64,000 nucleotides of DNA from Streptomyces varsoviensis (GTDB lineage Bacteria; Actinomycetota; Actinomycetes; Streptomycetales; Streptomycetaceae): NCBI RefSeq assembly GCF_000718635.1, contig NZ_JOBF01000012.1:124001-188000 (forward strand), read 5' to 3'. The notes under the pieces are model-generated. The model made no database searches and was not told where the DNA came from. It saw only the letters and a program-made list of their open reading frames with translations. Of the stretch, positions 33,932-42,238 are shown piece by piece. Position 1 is the first letter of the stretch; each line of letters starts with the position of its first letter. The position numbers and the translations under genes were made by a program.

Positions 33932-34099
33932 CAGGGGCGGGCCGCCGGCCCGGTGCCGTTCTCGCCTGCCGGCGGGGCGTGCTGACGGCCGCCCCGCCGG
34001 GGAGCGTGCCGAGGGCCGACGGGCCGGTTCGGTCCGGCGCCCGCCGCCCCGCGCGCCGTTGGCGCCGTCGCCGCCGCCGGGCGGGGGAGACTGGGCGAC

Positions 34100-34795
34100 A
34101 TGACTGTCAAAGGCGTCCTGTTCGATTTCTCCGGCACCCTCTTGCACGTCGAGACCGCGCGGTCCTGGCTCCGCGCCGCGCTGCGCGCCACCGAAACCCA
34201 CGTCGACGAGGAGGAGTTGGACCGGCTCGCGCGGCTGCTGGACGAGGCGGGCGCGCTGCCCGGCGGCTCGACCCCGCGTGCCGTCCCCGCGCGGCTGGCC
34301 GACGCGTGGGCCCGGCGCGACGAGGACGCGAACCTGCACCGTGTCGCCTACCTGGGCCTGGCGCGCCAAGTGCCGCTGCCGAACCCCGAGTTGTACGAGG
34401 CGCTGTACGTGCGGCACAAGGAGCCCGCCGCCTGGCAGCCGTACCCGGACGCCGCCGAGGTGCTGGGCGAGCTGCGGCGCCGGGGCGTCCGTACCGCCGT
34501 GGTCAGCAACGTCGGCTGGGACCTGCGCCCCGTCTTCCGCGCGCACGGACTGGACGGCGACATCGAGGCGTACGTGCTGTCGTACGAGCACGGGGTGCAG
34601 AAGCCCGGCGCGCGGCTCTTCCAGGCGGCCTGCGACGCGCTCGGGCTCGCGCCCGGCGACACCCTCATGGTCGGCGACGACCCGTACGCCGACGCCGGGG
34701 CGGCCGCGATCGGCTGCGCGGTACACCTGGTGGACAAACTGCCCCCGGCGGAACGGCCCGACGCGCTCCGCCGCGTGCTCGACCTCGTCGGGTGA
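34100..34795 (+). CDS. HAD-superfamily hydrolase with DxS nucleophile motif
   Basis: A 231-residue HAD protein: motif I FDFSGTLLHVE, motif II AVVSNVGWDL, motif III Lys in HGVQKPGARLF, motif IV MVGDDPYADAGAA. In motif I the second Asp of DxD, the usual acid-base residue of phosphatases, is Ser. This is more like dehalogenase-type or non-phosphatase members, so phosphatase activity is uncertain. It follows the formate dehydrogenase operon after 168 bases with no shared function evident. A hairpin terminator follows. Confidence 0.88.
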   Translation: MTVKGVLFDFSGTLLHVETARSWLRAALRATETHVDEEELDRLARLLDEAGALPGGSTPRAVPARLADAWARRDEDANLHRVAYLGLARQVPLPNPELYEALYVRHKEPAAWQPYPDAAEVLGELRRRGVRTAVVSNVGWDLRPVFRAHGLDGDIEAYVLSYEHGVQKPGARLFQAACDALGLAPGDTLMVGDDPYADAGAAAIGCAVHLVDKLPPAERPDALRRVLDLVG

Positions 34796-34884
34796 GCCGC
34801 CGGCCGTGGCGAGAAGGCGAATTGGCCGCCGGCGCCGTCGGCGGCGCGGCCCTTGACGGAGGGCCGCGCACGACAAAAGACCGC

Positions 34885-34919
34885 CGATTTCGGGCGATCC
34901 CCCGCGTCGCCCGAAATCG
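34885..34919. terminator. Hairpin terminator after the HAD gene
   Basis: Perfect 13-bp stem CGATTTCGGGCGA with TCGCCCGAAATCG and a 9-base loop. Confidence 0.75.
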
Positions 34920-34981
34920 ACGGAGATACCGGACTGCGCCTGCTCAGGGGGGCGGGTGGGCCGGATGCCCTCTGAGTATAT

Positions 34982-34994
34982 TGGCTCGGAGCCA
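34982..34994. promoter_or_regulatory. Short palindrome upstream of the TetR gene
   Basis: TGGCT-CGG-AGCCA lies 20 bases before the ATG of the TetR-type regulator, in an AT-richer patch. It is a likely autoregulatory operator (inference). Confidence 0.45.
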
Positions 34995-35014
34995 GTCAAC
35001 GCAGGAGTTACAGC

Positions 35015-35653
35015 ATGGTCCCGCGCAGCGCGTCGGTCAATGAGGAGTTACGCCGCCGTTCCCGTGAACGTTTTTTGCAGGCGACGGTCGAGCTCGTCGG
35101 CGAACGCGGGTACGAGGCGACCACGCTCGCGCACATCGCCGACCGGGCGGGGGCCGCGCGCGGCCTGGTGTCGTACTACTTCCCCGGCAAGCGGCAGCTC
35201 CTGCAGTCCGCCGTGCACCGCCTGATGCATCTGGAACTGGCGGCCGGGCTGGAGCGGGAGCCGCGGACCGAGGACGGACGCGAACTCCTCGCGCGGGCCA
35301 TCGACGCGATCCTGGGGCTCGCCCGGGATCATCCGCTGCTGATGCGTACGCACATGGCGGGCATCCTCCAGGCGGAAGGTTTCATCCAGTGCCCGGAGCA
35401 ACAGCGGCTCGCGACGCTGCTCCGCGACACGGTGGTGAGCTACGGTTCGGCCGACCCGGACACCGACTACCGGCTGCTGCGGGCGCTGCTGATGGGGGCG
35501 GTGGTGGCGGTGCTGCTGCCGGGCGCCCCGATGCCGGCGTCCCGGCTGCGGGCCGAACTCTTCCAGCGGTACGAGCTCGACTGGACGCTCGGCGTACCGC
35601 CCGCCGACACTCCGCCGAACCTCGCGCCGCGGCGGGTGAACGGACAGGGGTAG
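35015..35653 (+). CDS. TetR-family transcriptional regulator
   Basis: A 212-residue regulator with N-terminal helix-turn-helix (RRSRERFLQATVELVGERGYEATTLAHIADRAGAARGLVSYYFPGKRQLLQSAVHRL) and an all-helical ligand-binding half. GGAG is 9 bases before ATG 35015. The target is not adjacent: the HAD gene upstream has its own terminator, and the downstream TPR gene is convergent. It probably controls itself through the palindrome at 34982-34994. Confidence 0.92.
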   Translation: MVPRSASVNEELRRRSRERFLQATVELVGERGYEATTLAHIADRAGAARGLVSYYFPGKRQLLQSAVHRLMHLELAAGLEREPRTEDGRELLARAIDAILGLARDHPLLMRTHMAGILQAEGFIQCPEQQRLATLLRDTVVSYGSADPDTDYRLLRALLMGAVVAVLLPGAPMPASRLRAELFQRYELDWTLGVPPADTPPNLAPRRVNGQG

Positions 35654-35655
35654 CG

Positions 35656-35694
35656 CGGGGGAACCGGGCCCGCGGGGGCGGCGCGGTTCCCCCG
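35656..35694. terminator. Bidirectional hairpin between TetR and TPR genes
   Basis: Arms CGGGGGAACCG and CGGTTCCCCCG (11 bp) with a 17-base loop, between convergent stops at 35653 and 35750. Confidence 0.7.
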
Positions 35695-35749
35695 GCGCCG
35701 GGGCTGGGCGGGCGTGCGCGCTCCGCGCCCGGCAGGGGCGCGCAGCCTG

Positions 35750-36142
35750 TCAGTCCGTACGGACGGTGTGCAGGACGCGGCGCGGCGTGGGGGCCTCGTC
35801 GCCGTTCATGGCGGCGGCGAGCCGCAGGTGCGGCGCCGCCTCGGCCGCCCGGCCGGCCCGCTCCAGGGTGCGGCCGAGCATCAGATGGGCGTACGCCTCG
35901 ACGGGGTCGCGCTCCAGGACGCGCCGCAGCTCCGCCTCGGCCCGGCCCAGTTGGGCCGAGTGGTAGTACGCGCGGGCGAGCAGCAGCCGGGCCGCGAGGT
36001 GGTCCGGCGCCTGCTCGACGACGGGCGTCAGGATGCGGGCGGCCTCGGCGTAGTCCTTGGCCTCGATGTAGAGGTGGGCGCGCTCGTACTCCTCGGCGGG
36101 GGAGAAGGGGGTGGCCGGGGTGAAGTTCGGGAACCGCGTCAT
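35750..36142 (-). CDS. Tetratricopeptide-repeat protein
   Basis: A small, all-helical 130-residue protein with about three TPR units: residues 17-50 (AEEYERAHLYIEAKDYAEAARILTPVVEQAPDH), 51-84 (LAARLLLARAYYHSAQLGRAEAELRRVLERDPVE) and 85-115 (AYAHLMLGRTLERAGRAAEAAPHLRLAAAM). It is presumably a protein-interaction adaptor; no partner is evident. ATG 36142 has AAGGAG 9 bases upstream. It resembles actinobacterial short TPR proteins without assigned function. Confidence 0.88.
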   Translation of the reverse strand: MTRFPNFTPATPFSPAEEYERAHLYIEAKDYAEAARILTPVVEQAPDHLAARLLLARAYYHSAQLGRAEAELRRVLERDPVEAYAHLMLGRTLERAGRAAEAAPHLRLAAAMNGDEAPTPRRVLHTVRTD

Positions 36143-36282
36143 GGTCGTCGCTCCTTTCCTCCCCGCCAACATGAATGAAGCTTGAACTATTTCCGGATGG
36201 GGGTGCCGGTGCCGCACGGCGGTCCGCACCGGCCTGGCCTGGCCTGGGCCGGGTTCCGGGCCGTGCGGGCCGGCCGCACGGT

Positions 36283-37146
36283 TCACGCCCCGCCGGTCCG
36301 TACCGCGGCGACCGCCACCGTGGTGTACCGCATGGTGAAGCCGCCGCCCACCGCGTCCACGGCGGCGCCGACGCCCGCCAGCACCTCCGCCAGCCGCTCG
36401 GGCGGCAGCGTGGTGTGGGGGCCGGTGGTGGGGAGCAGATCCAGCCACGCGTCCCGCGTGTACGTCCACTCCCAGTCGAATCGCCACTCCTCCGGCTCGC
36501 CGTACGCGCCCGCCTCCCGTATGCCGTCGGCGGCCTTGGCGCACAGCGCCGCGTAGGCGTCGTCGGTCGAGGCCGACCATTGGCGGGCGGCGAGCGAACC
36601 GGGCAGGACGCGCTCGTAGACCTCGGTGAAAGCCTCCGTGAGCCCGGGCGGCAGCCCGCCCGCGTTCCAGAAGGCGGCGAGCAGGCCGCCCGGCCGCAGC
36701 GCCCGCGCGGCCTTGGCCGCGCCCGCGACCGGGTCCACCCAGTGCCACGCCTGCGCGGCGACCACCGCGTCGAATTCCCGGCCGGCCGGGTCCCACGCCT
36801 CGAACGCGGCGACCTCGACGGGGAGCCCGTGCCGCCGGGCGAGTTCCGCCATCCGGGCGTCGGCGTCGACGCCGAGGACTTCGCAGCCGGCCGCCGCGAA
36901 CTGCTGGGTCACGATGCCCGTACCGCAGCCGACGTCGAGAACCCGGGGCGGGTGATCAGGGGCGCGGTCGGGGCCCTTGGCCGTACGGGCGCAGGCGGCG
37001 ACAGTCCGGTCGATCAGGGCCTTGGGGTAGCGGGGCCGGGCGCGGTCGTAGCGCTCGGCGTCCACGCCGAAGGACTCCGCCATCTCGCGGTGCTCGTGGG
37101 GTTCGGGGGCAGGGTGGGGCGACTGCCCCGCGGGTACAGTGGGCAT
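36283..37146 (-). CDS. Class I SAM-dependent methyltransferase
   Basis: A 287-residue Methyltransf_11-type enzyme. Motif I is RVLDVGCGTGIVTQQFAAAGCEVLGVDADARM; the following acidic and post-I motifs are FDAVVAAQAWHWVDP and ALRPGGLLAAFWN. The N-terminus AESFGVDAERYDRARPRYP is typical of the SmtA/UbiE-like branch. The substrate is unknown. The ATG (37146) lies inside the first of two 18-bp palindromes that face a divergent TetR gene, so transcription is likely leaderless and directly blocked by that regulator. Confidence 0.92.
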   Translation of the reverse strand: MPTVPAGQSPHPAPEPHEHREMAESFGVDAERYDRARPRYPKALIDRTVAACARTAKGPDRAPDHPPRVLDVGCGTGIVTQQFAAAGCEVLGVDADARMAELARRHGLPVEVAAFEAWDPAGREFDAVVAAQAWHWVDPVAGAAKAARALRPGGLLAAFWNAGGLPPGLTEAFTEVYERVLPGSLAARQWSASTDDAYAALCAKAADGIREAGAYGEPEEWRFDWEWTYTRDAWLDLLPTTGPHTTLPPERLAEVLAGVGAAVDAVGGGFTMRYTTVAVAAVRTGGA

Positions 37147-37176
37147 GTGCCCACTATGAGTGGGCGTCTGCCCACT
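37138..37176. promoter_or_regulatory. Twin 18-bp palindromic operators between methyltransferase and TetR genes
   Basis: AGTGGGCATGTGCCCACT (37138-37155) and AGTGGGCGTCTGCCCACT (37159-37176) are near-identical palindromes spaced 21 bases start to start, about two helical turns. The first contains the methyltransferase start codon. This is a textbook arrangement for two TetR dimers. Confidence 0.85.
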
Positions 37177-37218
37177 CGTCAACGCGGGCGGGCGTACGAG
37201 GCGAGGAGGAGATCCACG

Positions 37219-37803
37219 GTGCCGACCGGCGTAGCCATCCAGGATGTGCGGGAGCAGTTGTTCGCCGCCGCCGAACGCGTCCTGCTCCGGGACGGTCCGA
37301 GCGCGCTGACCAGCCGGGCGGTCACCGCCGAGGCCGGCTGCGCCAAGGGTGTGCTGCACCGGCACTTCGCCGACTTCGACGCCTTTCTCGCCGCCCTCGT
37401 GCTCGACCGCGTCGCCCGCCTCGACGCCCGGACCGCCGCCCTGCGCGCCCGCGCGGGCGACGGCGCCGTCGCGGACAACCTCACCGCGGCGCTCACGGAC
37501 CTCTTCGAGTCGGTCGCCGTGGCCATCGTCGGCCTCGTCACCTCCCGAGACGACCTGCGCGCCCGCCTCCGTCGCACCACCCCGACCGGCATCCCGCTGC
37601 TGACCGAGGCCACCGCCATGATCGCCGCCTACCTCGCCGCCGAACGCGAACTCGGCCGCATCGCCCCCGACGCCGACATCGACACCCTCGCCCCCATGCT
37701 CATCGGCACCGCCCACATGCTCTTCGCCGACCGCAAGGGCACCCCGCCGACGTCCGCCGCCCTTCACAAGGCCGTCGAAACCGCGCTCCTGGGCGCCATG
37801 TGA
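37219..37803 (+). CDS. TetR-family regulator of the divergent methyltransferase
   Basis: A 194-residue TetR protein: QDVREQLFAAAERVLLRDGPSALTSRAVTAEAGCAKGVLHRHFADFDAFLAALV is the DNA-binding domain, followed by a helical ligand domain. GTG 37219 follows AGGAGGAG at good spacing; the frame is open upstream through the operator, but that part lacks a ribosome site. The twin palindromes next to it are the likely operator for itself and the methyltransferase. Confidence 0.92.
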   Translation: MPTGVAIQDVREQLFAAAERVLLRDGPSALTSRAVTAEAGCAKGVLHRHFADFDAFLAALVLDRVARLDARTAALRARAGDGAVADNLTAALTDLFESVAVAIVGLVTSRDDLRARLRRTTPTGIPLLTEATAMIAAYLAAERELGRIAPDADIDTLAPMLIGTAHMLFADRKGTPPTSAALHKAVETALLGAM

Positions 37804-37849
37804 ACGCCACGGGAGAGGGGTCGGGGGCGCAGGGCGCGCGTACTGCCTC

Positions 37850-37888
37850 GCGCCCGTTGTCCTGACGTGCCGTCAGGACAACGGGCGC
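37850..37888. terminator. Bidirectional hairpin between TetR and PAP2 genes
   Basis: Perfect 17-bp stem GCGCCCGTTGTCCTGAC with loop GTGCC, between convergent stops at 37803 and 37923. Confidence 0.9.
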
Positions 37889-37922
37889 TGGCTTCCCTCC
37901 CTCCTCGCCCTCGTCGGCGTCG

Positions 37923-38624
37923 CTAGCCTCGTCGCCACACCCCAAGCCCGTACGCGCCCACCGCCCCCATCAGCAGCGCTGCCCCCAAGAGCGCGCCGCC
38001 GACGACGTCGGAGAGCCAGTGCACGCCCAGGTAGACCCGGGTGAGGCTCACGCCGGCGACGGAGACGGCCGCGGCGGCCGTGGCGGTTCCGAGCCATGTG
38101 CTGCGGGTGCCGTGCAGGGCCAGCAGCCATACCAGGAGGCCGCACACCACGGTCGCCGTCAGGGCGTGGCCGGAGGGGAAGGCGGCGTAGCGCGCGGAGT
38201 CCACCGGGTCCGGCCAGTGCGGGCGCGGGCGGTCCACCGCGGCCTTCAGGCCCTGCTGGAGGACCGTGCCCAGGGCGGCCGTGGCCGCCGCCCAGAGCGC
38301 GAGCGGGAGTTCGCGCCGCCATACGAGCCAGGCCCCGACCGCGAGCAGTGCCGCTCGCATCGCGGTGGGCGACCACACCCAGTCCGTGAGCACGCGCGCG
38401 GCCCGCGTGAGGCCGGGCTGCCCGACGGCCACCCGGTGCAGCACGTCGGCCACCGACCGGTCCAGCGACACCAGCGGCCCCCACTCCAGCGCGACCAGCG
38501 TCAGGAGCACCGCCGACACGGCGGCGAGCAGCGCGCCCGCGCGCAGACAGCGCGCCGCGCACCGAGCACGCGGACAATCCGGCGGCGTAGCACGCCCGGC
38601 AGGCGGCGGGAGCGGAACGGACAT
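37923..38624 (-). CDS. PAP2-family membrane phosphatase
   Basis: A 233-residue lipid phosphatase-like protein with several transmembrane helices. The three phosphatase motifs are present: KAAVDRPRP, PSGHA and RVYLGVHWLSDVVGG (K-x6-RP, PSGH, SRx5Hx3D type). The active site faces outward, dephosphorylating phosphatidate, undecaprenyl diphosphate or similar lipids; the substrate is not readable. ATG 38624 gives a sensible N-terminus (MSVPLPPPAG) but has no clear ribosome site. Upstream lies a 0.5-kb noncoding stretch of degenerate repeats. Confidence 0.9.
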   Translation of the reverse strand: MSVPLPPPAGRATPPDCPRARCAARCLRAGALLAAVSAVLLTLVALEWGPLVSLDRSVADVLHRVAVGQPGLTRAARVLTDWVWSPTAMRAALLAVGAWLVWRRELPLALWAAATAALGTVLQQGLKAAVDRPRPHWPDPVDSARYAAFPSGHALTATVVCGLLVWLLALHGTRSTWLGTATAAAAVSVAGVSLTRVYLGVHWLSDVVGGALLGAALLMGAVGAYGLGVWRRG

Positions 38625-39141
38625 GCGCAGATCGTCGCCGATTCCGCAGCCGCCCGCTATCGCGATGCCGCCCGCCAACGGCGCGGCTCGCCCACCCCAG
38701 GTACGCTCCGACCCCGCTCGTCGACCGCCGTGGCGCGCCCCGCCCCTTGCCGCAGACCATCGCAGCGCGCCCCGCGCCGCGCCGGCCGCCCTCTCGCAGT
38801 GCGTGCCGTGCTCGGGCGGCCCCCGCCCTGTCGTGGTGCGTCCCGCGCCGGGGCCGACCGTCCTGTCGCACTGCGCTTCGCGCGCCAGCAGGTCTCGCCG
38901 CCCCCTGCCGTAGCACGTTCCAGCCCCTGGCCCGGCCTCGCCGCCCCTGCCGTAGCGCGCGTGCCAGCAGGCCCCGCCCCCTGGCCCGGCCTCGCCGCCG
39001 GCGCCCCTCCCGGCAGGCGTCACCCCGCCGCGCCGTCCGGCACGGACGCTCCCAGCCGCAGGGGGAGGCGCCCCCGGCCGCCTCGCGGCCGCCACGCCCC
39101 GGACGAACGCTCATTCCGGGTGAACAGCGCCGGTCACGGCG
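38625..39141. repeat. Noncoding region with degenerate GC-rich repeats
   Basis: About 0.5 kb between the M56 peptidase stop and the PAP2 start. A roughly 50-base unit (CTGCCGTAGC, CCAGC and CCCCTGGCCCGGCCTCGCCG in order) occurs at about 38893-38940 and again at 38939-38997. Looser GTCGCACTGCG / TCGCAGTGCG / GTCGTGGTGCG motifs are scattered from 38790 to 38890. No coding family is visible on either strand. Confidence 0.55.
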
Positions 39142-40080
39142 CTACCGCAGCGCGCTCAGCCCCGGCATGAACGCCACCAGCAGCGGCACGACGGGAACGA
39201 GCGCGGCGGCCGCCGTCAGCCGCAGGCGTCGGCCCGCCGTCAGCCGGGGGGCGGCCGACAGCAGTCGGTGAACGCGCTGGGGGACCTGCGCCACTTGGTT
39301 CGGGCAGGGCCCGAACACCCCGCGCTCCTCGTTGAGTTGGACGAGCGCGAGCGCGATCGTCAGCCGACCGAAGCGCCGCGAGGCGACATCGTCGGCGGCC
39401 AACTCGACCAGCCGGTGCACCTGATCGCGGAACCCCGCGAACACCGGCACCTGCGGGAACCCGGCGGCCAGCGCCGAAGAGCAGTGCAGCAGCCAGTCGT
39501 GGCGGGCGCGCGCGTGGCCCTGCTCGTGCGCGAGGACCGCGTCCAACTGCGACCCTTTGAGCCGCCGCAGCGCCGCCGTCGTGATCACCAACTGGGCGGC
39601 GGCACCGCCCGGCAGCCACCAGGCGTCCGGCCGGTCGCCCTCCAGGACGACCAGGCGGTCCGCGCCCGCCTCCTCGCCGGGCAGCAGCGGCGAGCGTACG
39701 AGCAACTCGGCGCGGCGCTGCTTGCGGCGGGCGCGGGCCCCGCGGATCTCGCGCGTCAGCATCGCGGCGGTCCACATCGCGCCGCAGGCGAGGGCGACGG
39801 CCACCGGCGCGGCCCACGGCCCGTACGCGGTGAGCGCGTAAGCCTCCACCACTCCGCGTGGCGCGGGCGCGAAGACGTTGCCGCGCACGGCGTCCCACGC
39901 CGACGCGGCGCTCAGCGCCATCGCGAGCGCGCAGCAGAGCAGCACGGCCACCACCACGCACTGCCATACCCACAGGGCCAGTACGGGTTCGCGATCGGGC
40001 CAGTCGGAACGGGTCAGCACGCGCGGCGCCATCGCCGCGACCAGTCCGCCGAGGACCAGCAGTGCGAGCGGGACCATCAT
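39142..40080 (-). CDS. M56 (BlaR1/MecR1-like) membrane metallopeptidase
   Basis: A 312-residue integral membrane peptidase with hydrophobic helices at about 4-22, 40-65 and 88-110 and one at the C-terminus. The zinc site HEQGHARARHD is near residue 195, and VELAADDVASRRFG supplies the usual third-ligand region. In many actinobacteria such genes pair with a BlaI-type repressor; none is adjacent here. Two ATGs are tandem (40080, 40077), with a TAGGCT -10-like box about 10 bases upstream, suggesting a near-leaderless message. Its targets are unknown. Confidence 0.9.
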   Translation of the reverse strand: MMVPLALLVLGGLVAAMAPRVLTRSDWPDREPVLALWVWQCVVVAVLLCCALAMALSAASAWDAVRGNVFAPAPRGVVEAYALTAYGPWAAPVAVALACGAMWTAAMLTREIRGARARRKQRRAELLVRSPLLPGEEAGADRLVVLEGDRPDAWWLPGGAAAQLVITTAALRRLKGSQLDAVLAHEQGHARARHDWLLHCSSALAAGFPQVPVFAGFRDQVHRLVELAADDVASRRFGRLTIALALVQLNEERGVFGPCPNQVAQVPQRVHRLLSAAPRLTAGRRLRLTAAAALVPVVPLLVAFMPGLSALR

Positions 40081-40253
40081 GGCCGTCAGCCTATGAGGGC
40101 GCGTCCACCCCGGGTACGGTCCCGCGCGGGAAGTGACGCATGCCACTCGGGTGTACTCGGTCACCATGAACGGGCCCCGGCGACCGTGATCGCCTGCTGG
40201 TATTCAAGGGCTCGCGGCAGACGGCGATACGCGTCCGGCGGGGCGAGCGGCCC

Positions 40254-40814
40254 TCAGAGGGTGAGCAGCATCGCGAGCATCCCGATGCCCATCGACAGCC
40301 TGCACGCGTTGGTCAGTTCGGCCCGGCCCGGCAGCGGCAGCTCGCCCGTGGCGATGGCCACCGCCGGCACCAGACGCGCCACGGTCCGTACGACGTACAC
40401 CGCGAAGTACACCATCAGCAACCCGGTCAGCAGCGGCGTGCCCGCCGGCACGTGCCCGCCCGCGTGGTGCGCGGGCCCGGCGGCGCCGCCCGTCATCGAG
40501 AGCGCCATATAGACCATCGCGAACGCGCCCACGGCGTGGTGCAGATGATGCGCCTGCGCGATGGTGCCCCGGGACAGCAGCAGCGCCCGCAGCCCCGCCG
40601 CGCCGAAGACCAGGCCGAACAGCGGCGGCCCCCACGGCCGCTGATCGAGCACCCCCGAGGGCACCGCCATCACCGCCATGCCCAGCCCCATCAGCGCGTC
40701 GCCGCCCGTGGCCCGGCGGCGCTCGGCCGCGCCCCGTATCCGCACCAGGCAGTACGCGCCGGTCAACGCGCACAGCGTCACCAACAGCCAGCCGACCAGC
40801 GGTGGTCCATGCAC
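40254..40814 (-). CDS. DUF5134-family membrane protein
   Basis: A 186-residue protein with about five membrane helices (PLVGWLLVTLCALTGAYCLV, ALMGLGMAVMAVP, LFGLVFGAAGLRALLLS, GAFAMVYMALSM, LLTGLLMVYFAVYVVRTVARLV). Conserved His residues (AQAHHLHHAVGAFAMVYM and GPAHHAGGH) lie at membrane edges and might bind a metal, as in copper-related DUF5134 proteins often encoded near M56 peptidases (inference). The start GTG 40814 follows GGGAGG. It lies upstream of the M56 gene on the same strand. Confidence 0.82.
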   Translation of the reverse strand: MHGPPLVGWLLVTLCALTGAYCLVRIRGAAERRRATGGDALMGLGMAVMAVPSGVLDQRPWGPPLFGLVFGAAGLRALLLSRGTIAQAHHLHHAVGAFAMVYMALSMTGGAAGPAHHAGGHVPAGTPLLTGLLMVYFAVYVVRTVARLVPAVAIATGELPLPGRAELTNACRLSMGIGMLAMLLTL

Positions 40815-41017
40815 GGCACACCTCCCTGGGGACACCCCTCACGGATGCCCGGAAGATGCCCACCGCCGTACGCACGCAAGCGGCGCACGGACGTAATGGG
40901 GGAGCGCGGCGGCGGTGATCGCCGCATCGGGGACGGTGCGCGGGCGGGGGCGGCGCCCGGGGCCGTACGGCACGCGCCGGCCGCCCGTCAGGTCAGCGAC
41001 CGTCAGAAACGGGCCGC

Positions 41018-42238
41018 TCAGGCGCGGTCGGCGGGGGAGGGGCCATCCGCGGCGAAGGGGCCGTCGGCGGCGAACGGGCCCTCGGGGGCGAAGGCCAGAG
41101 CCGCGAAGCGCTCGCCGATGCGGCGGTGCGCGGCGGCGTCCGGGTGGAGCTCGTCGGGCAGCGGCAGCTCGGCGTAGTCCGCCTCGCCGTAGAGGTCCCG
41201 CCCGTCGAGGTAGTGCAGGTTCGCGTCGGCGGCGGCCCGCTGCTCCACCACGCGGCTCAGTTCGTCCCGGATGACGTTCAGGGTCAGCTTCCCGGCGGCC
41301 CGCTCGGCGGGGTCGCCTGTCGCCCGGAACCGGATGCGCCCCTCGGCGACCCCGCTGAAGTCCGGGGCACAGGGGCCGGGGGTGTCCTCGTGGATGGGGC
41401 ACAGGATGGGCGCGAGAACGAGCAGGGGGGCGTCCGGGTGGCCTTCGCGGATGGTGTCGAGGAAGCCGTGCACGGCCGGGCCGAAGGCGCGCAGCCGCAT
41501 CAGGTCGGCGTTGACGATGTTGATGCCGAACTTGACGCTGATCAGGTCGGCGGGGGTGTCCCGCATCGCGCGGGCGGTGAACGGGTCGAGCAGCGCGCCG
41601 CCGCCGAAGCCCATGTTGACCAGTTCCACGCCGCCGAGCGAGGCGGCCAGCGCGGGCCAGGTGGTGGTGGGGCTCGCGGCGTCGGAGCCGTGGCTGATCG
41701 AGCTGCCGTGGTGCAGCCACACCCGCCGGCCGTGGTCCGGCGCGGGCTCGACGGGGGCGTCGGTGCGCAGCGCGAGGAGTTCGGTGGTCTCGTTGTGCGG
41801 CAGCCAGATCTCGATGTCCTTGGCGCCGCCGGAGAGGCCGTCGAAGCGCAGGGTGCCGGGCGCGCCGGTCCGCTGTTCGGCGGTGCCGGCCGCCATGTCG
41901 ATGGTCAGGGCGTTGCCGCCCGGCACGCTGCCCTGTCCGGCCGGGGCGCCGTCGACGACGAGGTCGTACAGGCCGTCCGGGCGGGGCGGCGCGCCCACGT
42001 AGATCCGCTTGGTGGGCCGGGTCTCCAGCTCGACGGCGGTGGCGCGGGTGCGGAAGGCCAGCCGTATGCCCGAGGGCTGGGACTCGGCCATGGCGAGCTG
42101 CCCGTCCGTGTTCTGGGCGCGGGCCCAGGCGGGCAGTCGGTGCGGCAGCACGCCGTGCTCGGTGTGCTCCAGATCGAGGGCGCCGCGCAGCAGCTCCTCG
42201 GTGATGGGGGTGGTGATCCAGTCGTGCTCGGTGCTCAT
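41018..42238 (-). CDS. SGNH/GDSL-family hydrolase with repeated C-terminal tail
   Basis: A 406-residue two-part esterase. Residues 1-160 form a beta-rich accessory domain; residues 165-385 form the SGNH domain with nucleophile block WLHHGSSISHG, Gly in VELVNMGFGGGA, Asn in ISVKFGINIVNAD, and catalytic Asp-x-x-His in LPDELHPDAAAH. It has no signal peptide. The C-terminus is a three-unit repeat (EGPFAADGPFAADGPSPAD) from 18-bp tandem DNA repeats at 41040-41093. Its ATG overlaps the TetR stop by 4 bases, so the regulator and hydrolase form one operon. Confidence 0.9.
   Translation of the reverse strand: MSTEHDWITTPITEELLRGALDLEHTEHGVLPHRLPAWARAQNTDGQLAMAESQPSGIRLAFRTRATAVELETRPTKRIYVGAPPRPDGLYDLVVDGAPAGQGSVPGGNALTIDMAAGTAEQRTGAPGTLRFDGLSGGAKDIEIWLPHNETTELLALRTDAPVEPAPDHGRRVWLHHGSSISHGSDAASPTTTWPALAASLGGVELVNMGFGGGALLDPFTARAMRDTPADLISVKFGINIVNADLMRLRAFGPAVHGFLDTIREGHPDAPLLVLAPILCPIHEDTPGPCAPDFSGVAEGRIRFRATGDPAERAAGKLTLNVIRDELSRVVEQRAAADANLHYLDGRDLYGEADYAELPLPDELHPDAAAHRRIGERFAALAFAPEGPFAADGPFAADGPSPADRA
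41040..41093 (-). repeat. Three 18-bp repeats at the 3' end of the SGNH hydrolase gene
   Basis: Units at 41040-41057, 41058-41075 and 41076-41093, each GGGCC(A/G/C)TC(C/G)G(C/G)GGCGAA(G/C). They encode repeated GPFA(A/P)-type hexapeptides beyond the catalytic domain. Confidence 0.85.
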
